Translations under genes and position numbers: made by a program
Notes under the pieces: generated by a model
What the model saw: the letters and a program-made list of their open reading frames with translations, nothing else
Databases searched by the model: none
Told to the model about the DNA's origin: nothing
Assembly (NCBI GenBank): GCA_023375785.1
Contig: SZWC01009537.1
Location: 21,204-46,813 of the forward strand
Reading direction: 5' to 3'
Source of the DNA: Penium margaritaceum
Lineage: Eukaryota > Streptophyta > Zygnematophyceae > Desmidiales > Peniaceae
DNA length: 25,610 nt
Shown: positions 9,397-17,074 of the stretch, piece by piece
Numbering within the stretch: position 1 is the first letter of the stretch
Layout of the letters: each line of letters starts with the position of its first letter

Positions 9397-10998
9397 TCTT
9401 ATCCGTCTCCCCTTGATGAGTCCGACTCCCTCACTGTGGCCGACGCCCTTGCTCGTCCAGATGCTGCTGCTTGGCACGCGGCTTGTGTTGCCGAGCTTGC
9501 CGCCTTAGCTGAGCAAGGTGTACTCAAACTTGCCGACTTTCCTCCCGGTCGCACGGCCATCAAGGCCAAGTGGGTCCTACGCAAGAAGTTCACTGCCTCG
9601 GGTACCCTCGACCGGTACAAGGCGCGCCTCACCGCCAAGGGCTACTCCCAAGTCCTCGGCGTTGACTTCACCGACACTTACGACCTTGTCGGCCGCTTCA
9701 CGACGAGTCGCGTTGTCATTCGTCTCGCGGCCCACTTTCGGTGGGAGCTTCATCAGATGGACGTGAAGAACGCCTTTTTACATGGTCCTCTAGAGGAGGA
9801 GCTCTACATGGTCCAGCCTCCGGGCTTCTCCGACGGTACTGGGGGAGTCTGTCGCCTACGTCGTGCGCTCTATGGTCTTCGCTTGTCCCCTCGTTGCTTG
9901 AACAAGGAGCTTTTGTCTACCCTCGTCCGTGGCGGTTTTCGTCCGAGCCAGTCCGACCCCTCCCTCTTCGTCGGCGGCATGACTCTCGTGCCTCCCTTCA
10001 TTCTAGTGTATGCGGATGACATCCTCATCACCTCTCCCTCCTCCTCTGCGATCTCCGAGGCAAAGGGCCTTCTCTCCTTGGCAACCCGCATGAAGGACCT
10101 TGGCCTTGCAGCCATGTTCCTGGGTATGCAGATTGAGCGCCTTCCTGACTGCCTGTTGGTCCATCAGGAGCGCTACGTACACACCCTTAGAGACTGCTTC
10201 GCCTCTGTTGTCGTCCTCTCCCGACCACTCCCTGCTGCCTCCTCGCCTATGCCACCGGGTACTCAACTTGCCCTTCGTGTGGCTCATGACGCTGAGTCCG
10301 GTGAGCCGGAGTCCGCCGTCACATTTCAGTCTATCATCGGCGCACTCACCTATCTCGTTGGCACCACGCGCCTTGACATCGCCTGCGCGGTCAACGTCTT
10401 GGCCCAGTATGCTCGCGAGCCTCACACGGCCTACCTCTAGGCAGCCGCGTATGTCCTTTGCTACGTCCTTGGGTCTGCTCGTGCTGGTCTCGTCTTTCCG
10501 GCCGGGTCGGGTGTACCTCTCCTGACAGGCTACGCCGACAGTGATTATGCCCGCGACTCAGACGCCCACAGCCGCAACGGTTTCGTCTTCCTCCTCGGCC
10601 CTACTGCCATCTCCTGGCGCAGCGGTAAGCAAGGCTTTGTCGCTCGCAGCACGGGCGAAGCTGAGTACATGGCCTTGGGTGGGGCTGCCGCTGAGGTAGT
10701 GTGGCTTTGTCGCCTTCTCGGCGAACTTCGCCTTAACGCCCCAGCTGTGCCTCTCCACACCGACAGCGAGAGTGGGCTGGCCATTGCCCTAAACGCTGGT
10801 GCGCTCCACCGTCGCACCAAGCACATCAACGTTGAGCACCACTATGTACGTGACGTAGTCGCGGCAGGCGATGTCTGTCTCCAGTTCATCTCCGCTGAGT
10901 TCCAGCTCGCGGACTTCCTCACAAAGGCCCTCCACCAGCCCGCCTTCGCTTCGAGTATCGCTTCTGTCGGTCTTCAAACCCTGCCCCCGCTCGACTGA
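9397..10998 (+). pseudogene. copia reverse transcriptase and RNase H
   Basis: A single frame runs from just after the TAG at 9394 to the TGA ending at 10998, broken only by a TAG at 10438. Reverse transcriptase (RVT_2 type) shows AIKAKWVLRKKF near 9560, YKARLTAKGYSQ near 9616, HQMDVKNAFLHG near 9750 (first catalytic Asp), RRALYGLRLSPR near 9860 and VYADDILIT near 10009 (catalytic Asp pair). It continues through SIIGALTYLVGTTRLDIA near 10333. After the TAG comes RNase H: GYADSDYA near 10528, SWRSGKQ near 10613, STGEAEYMAL near 10648, HTDSESGLAI near 10759 and RTKHINVEHHYVRD near 10813. The catalytic D, E, D residues are all present. The TAG lies at HTAYL*AAAYVL, where relatives have Gln. Apart from that one codon this is the best-preserved part of the element. 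It would copy the RNA into cDNA and remove the RNA strand. Confidence 0.93.
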
Positions 10999-11009
10999 GT
11001 TTCCTCCTT

Positions 11010-11350
11010 CCTCCCCCCTCTCGCTGCTTGCATCGTTTGTCCTCTGCTCGATGACTGCTCACATGCTGCATATCCGCTCACCCGTGTGTGCATCTCTTGC
11101 AAGATCTCACGCACCCGACATCCTCTGTGGCCGGCGTGGTGTCTCCCGTCTGTGTTCGCCCACACTCCCTCTCATTCCCCCCCTCTCTTTGCCTGCATCG
11201 TTGGTCCTCTGCTCGATGACCACTCGCATTCTGTATCCCCGCCCGTCTTTCCATTCCCCCCCTTGTCCGTGGGTGCGTCCCTTGCAGGTTCTCGCGCACC
11301 CGATCTCCTCTGTCGCCGGCGTGGCGTCTCCCGTCTATCTCTGTCTCCAC
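11010..11350. repeat. Diverged ~165-bp tandem duplication in copia 3' region
   Basis: About 11010-11172 and 11173-11350 align at an offset near 165 bp. Shared blocks include TGCATCGTT..GTCCTCTGCTCG (11029 and 11194), a CACCCGA..TCCTCTGT block (11112 and 11297), and GCCGGCGTGG.GTCTCCCGTCT (11130 and 11315). The copies differ at many positions, so this duplication is old and real, unlike the N-joined ones. A third partial start may lie near 11375. It lies between the RNase H stop and the probable 3' LTR. Confidence 0.8.
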
Positions 11351-11501
11351 TCCCTCTCACCTCTTCCCTGTGCCCCACCCCCCTCTCGTGTCGCGTCGGT
11401 CTCTCTCTTGTTCTTGCCTCTAGGTGGTGGGGGTGCAGGCCCTTGACTCTTTCCCCGCCCTCGCTGTGCGGATCGGGACTTCCACTCGTGGCCGTGTGGT
11501 G

Positions 11502-11656
11502 CTCCTGGGGTGGTGCTCTTGGCTGGGTTTTTCTGGACGGGTGCTCCTGGTGGGGTGCTACTGGAGCTCTGTGTCGGACGGGCGCTGCTGGTGTGGTGCT
11601 CTTGGTGGGGTGTCTTGGACGCGCGTTCCTGGTTTGGTCCTCCTGATGGGATCTCC
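11502..11656. repeat. ~41-bp minisatellite, about 3.7 units
   Basis: Units begin at 11502 (42 bp), 11544 (41 bp), 11585 (41 bp) and 11626 (partial). Each starts CTCCTGG or a variant, carries GGTGCT about 10 bases in, and ends around GGACGGGTG, GGACGGGCG or GGACGCGCG. It lies 3' of the copia coding region. If the LTR begins near 11433 rather than 11871, the array would be inside the LTR U3 region, where such repeats can act as enhancers. Confidence 0.8.
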
Positions 11657-12109
11657 TTCGCAGAGTGCTTCTAGCCGGGCTCTCCGCGCGGAGTGTCCTT
11701 GGCGACGCTCTCGTGCTTGTGCGCTGCCGGTTGTCCGCCCCTGGCCGGGTGTTCCGGCCGCGCTTCTACCTTCCGCTCCTTTCAGCCAGGCACTTCCGCG
11801 ATGGCGTCATCTGGCGTGCTCCACCCGTTCGCGCCTTGTGCCTGCCGTCCTCCTCCATGCTGCGCTGGGCTGTTGAGGCTTGTGGTGTGATGTTGAAGCT
11901 CTTTGCTTGGTACGTGCACCCGTGCTTGCGCTATCATGTTAAAGTAGTAAACGTTTCTATGACTACTTTCGTTAGCTAGCCTAGTTTAGTCTCACTTCCT
12001 GCCTGTCGTGCAAGGTCGTACTGACTTCTTACAAAACGTAGGCCTCGTTGCGTCACCCCGTCTGGGTCGCACGAGACATTGTACACACCAATGCCCTTTG
12101 CAACCCTTA

Positions 12110-12182
12110 TGTGGTTCGCCACACTCTAGGGCGAACCACAATCTGGGGAGCGAGGGCGACCCGATAGGGGTCACTCTCGCTC
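12110..12182. other. Two adjacent hairpins in the copia 3' LTR
   Basis: Hairpin 1 pairs TGTGGTTCGCC (12110-12120) perfectly with GGCGAACCACA (12130-12140) across a 9-base loop. Hairpin 2 pairs GAGCGAG (12148-12154) with CTCGCTC (12176-12182) and, inside it, GACCC (12158-12162) with GGGTC (12168-12172). The hairpins lie eight bases apart. They could fold in the R/U5 RNA, or mark protein-binding or transcript-ending sites. The role is inference only. Confidence 0.8.
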
Positions 12183-12271
12183 CCCCGTTCTGTTCATTCT
12201 TGCAAAACATTTCTACAACTCTCGTCTCGATCTACGCTCTCGCGCTAAGTCCCCAAACGCCTCAGTTCCCC

Positions 12272-12340
12272 CTCACAGCTCTCGAGAGCGCTCCCCCCTC
12301 ACGGCTCTCGAGAGCTCGTCCCCCCTTACAGCTGGGAGGG
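12272..12340. repeat. Palindrome-bearing short repeats near LTR end
   Basis: The 12-bp perfect palindrome GCTCTCGAGAGC occurs at 12278-12289 and 12304-12315. Each copy follows CCCCTCAC and is followed by a C-rich run, giving a ~26-bp unit. A third diverged unit (CCCCTTACAGCTGGGAGGG) follows to about 12340. This looks like a short tandem array with a dyad-symmetric core. Confidence 0.75.
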
Positions 12341-12414
12341 ACAGTTGGCCCCGCGGCTAAGTCCCGGTCCCACCTCCTCCCTCTCACTCTCCCCCTCCCC
12401 ACGTCGTATTCAAC

Positions 12415-12560
<146 letters not shown>

Positions 12561-13217
12561 ATGTAGGTAAAATTTTAGTTTTTAATTTAAGTAAAAATTT
12601 GGAGTCAAATGAGATATTGTATGTACATGTATATAAACAAGTATGTACTCATATACATNNNNNNNNNNNNNNNNNNNNNNNNNNNNNNNNNNNNNNNNNN
12701 NNNNNNNNNNNNNNNNNNNNNNNNNNNNNNNNNNNNNNNNNNNNNNNNNNNNNNNNNNNNNNNNNNNNNNNNNNNNNNNNNNNNNNNNNNNNNNNNNNNN
12801 NNNNNNNNNNNNNNNNNNNNNNNNNNNNNNNNNNNNNNNNNNNNNNNNNNNNNNNNNNNNNNNNNNNNNNNNNNNNNNNNNNNNNNNNNNNNNNNNNNNN
12901 NNNNNNNNNNNNNNNNNNNNNNNNNNNNNNNNNNNNNNNNNNNNNNNNNNNNNNNNNNNNNNNNNNNNNNNNNNNNNNNNNNNNNNNNNNNNNNNNNNNN
13001 NNNNNNNNNNNNNNNNNNNNNNNNNNNNNNNNNNNNNNNNNNNNNNNNNNNNNNNNNNNNNNNNNNNNNNNNNNNNNNNNNNNNNNNNNNNNNNNNNNNN
13101 NNNNNNNNNNNNNNNNNNNNNNNNNNNNNNNNNNNNNNNNNNNNNNNNNNNNNNNNNNNNNNNNNNNNNNNNNNNNNNNNNNNNNNNNNNNNNNNNNNNN
13201 NNNNNNNNNNNNNNNNN

Positions 13218-13253
<36 letters not shown>

Positions 13254-13254
13254 G

Positions 13255-13309
<55 letters not shown>

Positions 13310-13405
13310 GTAGGTAAAATTTTAGTTTTTAATTTAAGTAAAAATTTGGAGTCAAATGAGATATTGTATGTACATGTATATAAACAAGTATGTACTCATA
13401 TACAT
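12561..13405. other. 559-base N gap with identical 98-bp flanks
   Basis: N runs from 12659 to 13217. The 98 bases before it (12561-12658) recur exactly at 13308-13405, and both are preceded by the same CATATA array (13218-13307 on the right side). The gap is probably an unclosed overlap at a microsatellite: the two sides may be the same locus and the gap may be spurious. An alternative is a true tandem duplication whose middle could not be assembled. Confidence 0.88.
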
Positions 13406-13893
13406 ATACATATGCATATGTATATGTGTATGTGTTTGCTTGCTCATAAAGATAAATTTATAAATACACACATATGATCATAAAGATGAATATATACATA
13501 GAAGATATATGCACATACACGTATCAATTGACAATTTGTTGGTGCATTCGCTCCTGTCGTTTGATTTTCACACCAAATGACGGATGACAGCTTTTGTCCT
13601 TTTTTGTTGGTCAAAAGATACATTACACCCCGTTAATCTAGCGAGGTTTGACTCTCCCATGATGTGGAAGGTCAAACCCTCCGTCGTCGCTGCTTTCTTG
13701 ACCACACGCGCGAGGCATCCACTCGTTTGGGCGCAGTCGTTATGTCCTGCCGGCCATTTAACTGTTCGGATTTCTCCGCTGCAAGAATCCGATGGCTAAG
13801 TCCTAAGTAACCCCATCGACGTCGCGATTCTTAAAGAATCCCGTTCTCTTCTTGTCCCGGTCAGGTAATCCCGTGTATGTCTTCGCTGGTAAC
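13406..13893. other. No gene recognised; AT-rich remnant then unique sequence
   Basis: The first ~120 bases are degenerate TATACA-type microsatellite. The rest is mixed-composition sequence with short open frames (for example 13584-13799) that show no recognisable domain. I see no RNA gene. Confidence 0.6.
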
Positions 13894-14300
13894 TTGCCGA
13901 GTCAAGGAAGTTCATCACATCACCAGAGCTTTGCTGCACTGCGCCGCGTGTTGGCAAGCGCGGACATGCGTCTCGGTAATGTCCAGAGGGATCGAGCCAC
14001 AACGCGGACATGCGTCTCGCCTTCGACCACTGAAAACCCACGTTGTCTCGTGTGAAGATGCATTTTGTCAACTGATTCCTTCCAGCCATTGGTTTTCTGT
14101 GATGCACCTTCTAGGTTCAACTCGGTGGACAGCATGAGCAACGCCGACGGTTATGTTTATCGTCACTACCGCTACACGGGGAATGGACGATGGCACAGAG
14201 CTGAGGCTTTCAACGCCATGCCGTCGTCGCGGGTTCGGTTTGAGTCGTTCGGGCGACGACGCTCGGCTAGTCGCCGCCTGTTGAAAGGCAGATTCGTTCA
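13894..14300. repeat. Dispersed repeat, copy 1 (uninterrupted)
   Basis: This ~407-bp stretch is repeated at 16056-16339 and continues at 22537-22667, at an estimated 75-85 percent identity with a few indels. Shared blocks include ATCACATCACCAGA, GACCACTGAAAACCCACG, TGATGCACCTTCTAGG and GAGCAACGC in the left part, and GGACGATGGCA, GAGGCTTT and TGTTGAAAGGCA in the right part. A 17-bp direct repeat (CGCGGACATGCGTCTCG at 13959 and 14003) lies inside. A + frame (14065-14304) is conserved in both copies (FCDAPSRFNSVDS, then GRWHRAEAFNA versus GRWQKAEALNA), so it may derive from a coding sequence, but I do not recognise the family. This copy is the empty-site paralogue of the gypsy insertion, whose insertion point corresponds to 14171-14175. 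Confidence 0.88.
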
Positions 14301-15065
14301 TTGAAGAATCAAACTATGATCATAGCTGGGAGTGACGTACAACGATTCGATCTATGAAGCAAGAGCAGGATTTTGCAGTATCGTTAAGTCTTGACTTCCA
14401 ATATTAAGGGGGTGTGCAGTTAAATTGCAGTTGAACTGCGATGTAAACATCGGGATGTTTGAATAGCATTGACGTCGTTTTCGTACAGTTGGTCGTTGTC
14501 GCCGAAATTGGCGATGAACCTCGCAGCAACGAGTGTGTCGTTTCGACCGGGCGCTCCTGAATCGTATTTGCAGCGCAATTGTCGTGTGAATTTTTATCGG
14601 AGGCTTTCTGAGCAGGACATCTGTAAGCTCGACGAACGTAGGTCTTTGAAACAAATTAAAATAGTGGAAACATTTTGAACATCGTGCGCCGCAACGTCAT
14701 GTATAAGCATGATCGAGCCATTCATCTAGAATGTAATTTCAACTTAAGCTTGCCTCACATCGCGTTGTGATGCAACATACATGATTGGGGGCGATTGACG
14801 TGAAGCATGGCATCACGGCCAAAAATTGGCCTCGAAAGACCAAAATCACAAACACCGCTCCATTGTTTTACGTTGCACTTGAACAGCGGCTTGATGAAAA
14901 TATTTTCATGATCGCCCGAAATCTTCATTCGCCAGCGTTGCAAACGCTGGTGATAGAGGCTAACGTCATTTTTGTAGTTTGGCATTCTAAGTAGTCGCGA
15001 GTGAGTTTCCTCCATCACGCTGCATTCATCAGCAATGCAACTACACACCCCCTAATGTGGGGGCA
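14301..15065. other. No gene recognised; several palindromes
   Basis: Short frames on both strands carry no recognisable motif. Structural signals are a 16-bp perfect palindrome at 14894-14909 (ATGAAAATATTTTCAT), a hairpin at 14932-14950 (CCAGCGTT, 3-base loop, AACGCTGG), and CCTAATG/CATTAGG at 15051-15070. None is attached to a supported gene. Confidence 0.55.
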
Positions 15066-15425
15066 TTAGGTGGGTCGCCCAAACCCTCGAGAAACCCTTG
15101 TCGATTGCCTCATCAGTCTGACTCCGAGCGGGGCGGGGTGCCAGTTCTCGTACCAAAGCCATGAAACAAATTGACCACTACTTTTTGAAAGATACAATGA
15201 ATGTTCGTAAAGAAACCGTTGGGAGAACCATTTTATGAACTTCATCCACAAACAGTCTGTATAATTCTTCCAAACCTTGACATGACCGTTGCGTGAAATG
15301 TTGAGAATATCGGTATCAGTTTGCAACAAACGTCCCCCGAATTTCACGAGACGTTTGGCGGGAAAGGTTATTCTATCCCATGCCTCCACCAGGTAAAGTT
15401 CTGCAAGGTGCAAGTTACAGACCAA
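15066..15425 (-). pseudogene. Unrecognised 119-aa frame, weak LINE-like look
   Basis: This - strand frame (119 aa) contains AWDRITFPAKRLVKFGGRLL and, later, WLWYENWHPAPLG. The pair distantly recalls the post-reverse-transcriptase region of plant LINEs, where an AW..V..PK..GGLG block is followed by a FW.DNWHP-type block. No catalytic residue supports this and it may be chance. There is no neighbour of known function. It overlaps the start of a + frame at 15380 by 46 bases. Confidence 0.2.
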
Positions 15426-15598
15426 ATAGACAACAAGCGGAACAGTTTAGTCAAGAATTTGAACACCATGAAAATCTGGCGAAGGACGCGGCCACAATTA
15501 CCGTCAGACACCACGCAATGGCCAAGTATGAGGGCGCATCATTTGGCCGTTTCCGAGAACCCAGGGCGAGCTTGGGTGTTGTTGAAATTGGTCATTAA
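15380..15598 (+). CDS. Hypothetical 72-aa frame, unrecognised
   Basis: The frame runs ATG to TAA and encodes MPPPGKVLQGASYRPNRQQ followed by a polar Gln/Glu/His-rich stretch and FGRFREPRASLGVVEIGH. Composition is protein-like and not low-complexity, but no domain is recognised. It could be a fragment of a larger coding unit or a chance frame. No splice or promoter context is visible. Confidence 0.2.
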   Translation: MPPPGKVLQGASYRPNRQQAEQFSQEFEHHENLAKDAATITVRHHAMAKYEGASFGRFREPRASLGVVEIGH

Positions 15599-15604
15599 AT
15601 GTTA

Positions 15605-15681
15605 TCGAGGTTCCAACCATCGATCAGATCCGGAGCAACTCTTCCCGAACGCGGACGCGTGTCGAGGTTCCAACCATCGAT
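15605..15681. repeat. 20-bp exact direct repeat, 57 bp apart
   Basis: TCGAGGTTCCAACCATCGAT occurs at 15605-15624 and again at 15662-15681. The spacer holds a CGGACGCGTG-type string also reminiscent of the dispersed repeat. Confidence 0.85.
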
Positions 15682-16055
15682 TTTCACATGTGATTAGTGG
15701 AGACGGGGATTGTTGGGCCGATTCCACTCAGTCATCCGTGTTCTGTGTTGGGCCCGCTAGAATTTCTTTAGGAGGGAAGCCTTGAGTTTATCCGGATGGA
15801 TTGACGTGGAGTGCCGAGCTACGCAACCTAGGCAATTGTAAGGCTAAAACAAAGTGGACAAGAAGTTGCAGTCATTGCTAAGATCGATCATGAAGGAGCC
15901 CAATGACCGATTTCAACGACATCTAGGCTCAAGCGCGGTTGTTGAACATCCAAACAGCTCATATACCATTTTGACGATTCAGACATCTCACAATCAATAT
16001 GGTCATATTTTTGCACAACATGCACGCTACTCGTCAACAAAGGAATTACAGTATT
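15682..16055. other. No gene recognised
   Basis: Mixed-composition sequence with only short frames (for example 15854-16066) and no recognisable motif or RNA gene. It leads directly into the second copy of the dispersed repeat. Confidence 0.5.
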
Positions 16056-16339
16056 TTGCCGAGTAAAGCAAGTGCATCACATCACCAGAATTTTGCTGCA
16101 CAACACCACGTGTTGGCAAGCGAGGGCATGCGTCTCGGTAAGGTCCACGAAGGGATCGAGCCAGAACGCGGACATGCCTCTCGTCTTCGACCACTGAAAA
16201 CCCACGTCATCTTGTGGGAAGATGGATCTCGACTCATTCCTTTAAGCCATTGGCCTTTTGTGATGCACCTTCTAGGTTCAACTCCGTGGACAGCACGAGC
16301 AACGCTGATGGTATTTATGTTTATCATCGTTACCGCTCC
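16056..16339. repeat. Dispersed repeat, copy 2, left part (interrupted)
   Basis: This aligns with 13894-14175 of copy 1 and ends precisely where the gypsy LTR begins. The last bases before the LTR (TACCGCTCC) match copy 1 (TACCGCTAC). The remainder of the repeat resumes after the gypsy element at 22537. Confidence 0.9.
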
Positions 16340-17060
16340 TTTGAGTGTGGGTGCTCTCTAAAGATTAGGCTTTTACAGTGTGGAGAGAAAAGTTGTAGCA
16401 AAAAGTTAGACTTGGAGATGTCTATGAGCAAGAGCTGGAAAATACATGTTGAGTAGATTGAACTGAGTACAGGGTTTTTATACTGTCTGGCCCGGCTAGC
16501 CCAGGCATTGGCCTACTGCTTTCCTAGCTTGCTATAACAAGCTACTTGCACCTGAACTCCGTGCCCTAATTGCACCTAATGCTTAGGGCAAGAAGCGTCA
16601 GGCTGTCGATTGTCTAGATTGACAATCTGCCTTGGCCTAGGGCGAGCCACCATGTTAGCTCAACGTCCCGTACGGTCGACGCGGATGGGTCTCGGTGGTG
16701 GGCGTGGTCGCCGTTTTGCTGCACCCAATGACCGCGCGCATTGTCGGGGGCTTGCCGTTGAAATAACCGCTCCGCAAGTGGCGTTACCATCATGCCACTT
16801 GCCAAGAGGGTTACACGCAACCATGCCTTGCGTCTTTGGAATGCGCCGGTGAGGTTTCGTGCGAAGCCCCCCTCCCAAGTGACGGCGTGCTCCTCATGTT
16901 GTCGCTTACTTGCTCGCTCCTCCTCCCCCTCGCATCGGCGGCCGAGCGGAGCTGAGCTCGACCGCTCGTACGATTTTTGAAAATCGGAAAATGGCCAGAA
17001 TACCCCAAAAACTCGGACGAGCCCTCAGTATGCCAGAAAAATCAAGGGCACCTCGTTACA
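16340..17060 (-). mobile_element. gypsy 3' LTR (left copy)
   Basis: This is the left LTR, 721 bp, matching 21828-22536 across its length. In element orientation it starts TGTAACGAGG (right edge, after the polypurine tract). At the other edge the expected CA end has decayed: the + strand reads TTTGAG where the other copy reads TGTGAG. Shared blocks include a 30-bp GGCCTACTGCTTTCCTAGCTT-type block near 16510 and 21989, and GTTAGACTTGGAGATGT. A TATA-like box is listed separately. Confidence 0.93.
16475..16482 (-). promoter_or_regulatory. TATA-like box in gypsy 3' LTR
   Basis: In element orientation the sequence reads GTATAAAAACCCTGTACTC. The other LTR has the counterpart ATATAAATACCCTGTACTC, so position and downstream context are conserved. 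It probably marks the U3 promoter, with transcription starting shortly downstream. Confidence 0.6.
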
Positions 17061-17074
17061 TTCACCCCCCCTCA
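17061..17074 (-). other. gypsy polypurine tract
   Basis: In element orientation TGAGGGGGGGTGAA lies immediately before the LTR start TGTAACGAG. This is the standard primer site for plus-strand DNA synthesis. It overlaps the tail of the chromodomain reading frame. Confidence 0.9.

Noticed and set aside
6645..10440. TAG reassigned to glutamine (alternative genetic code)
   Set aside because: The same element has frameshifts and the neighbouring gypsy element also has TAA and TGA breaks, so ordinary decay is simpler. Many CAG codons are used normally.
11086..11646. 186-residue + frame after RNase H
   Set aside because: It spans the tandem duplication and minisatellite, with no domain and no conserved pattern between the duplicated copies.
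13584..13799. 71-residue + frame
   Set aside because: It is short, has no recognisable motif and is not supported by any neighbour or repeat copy.
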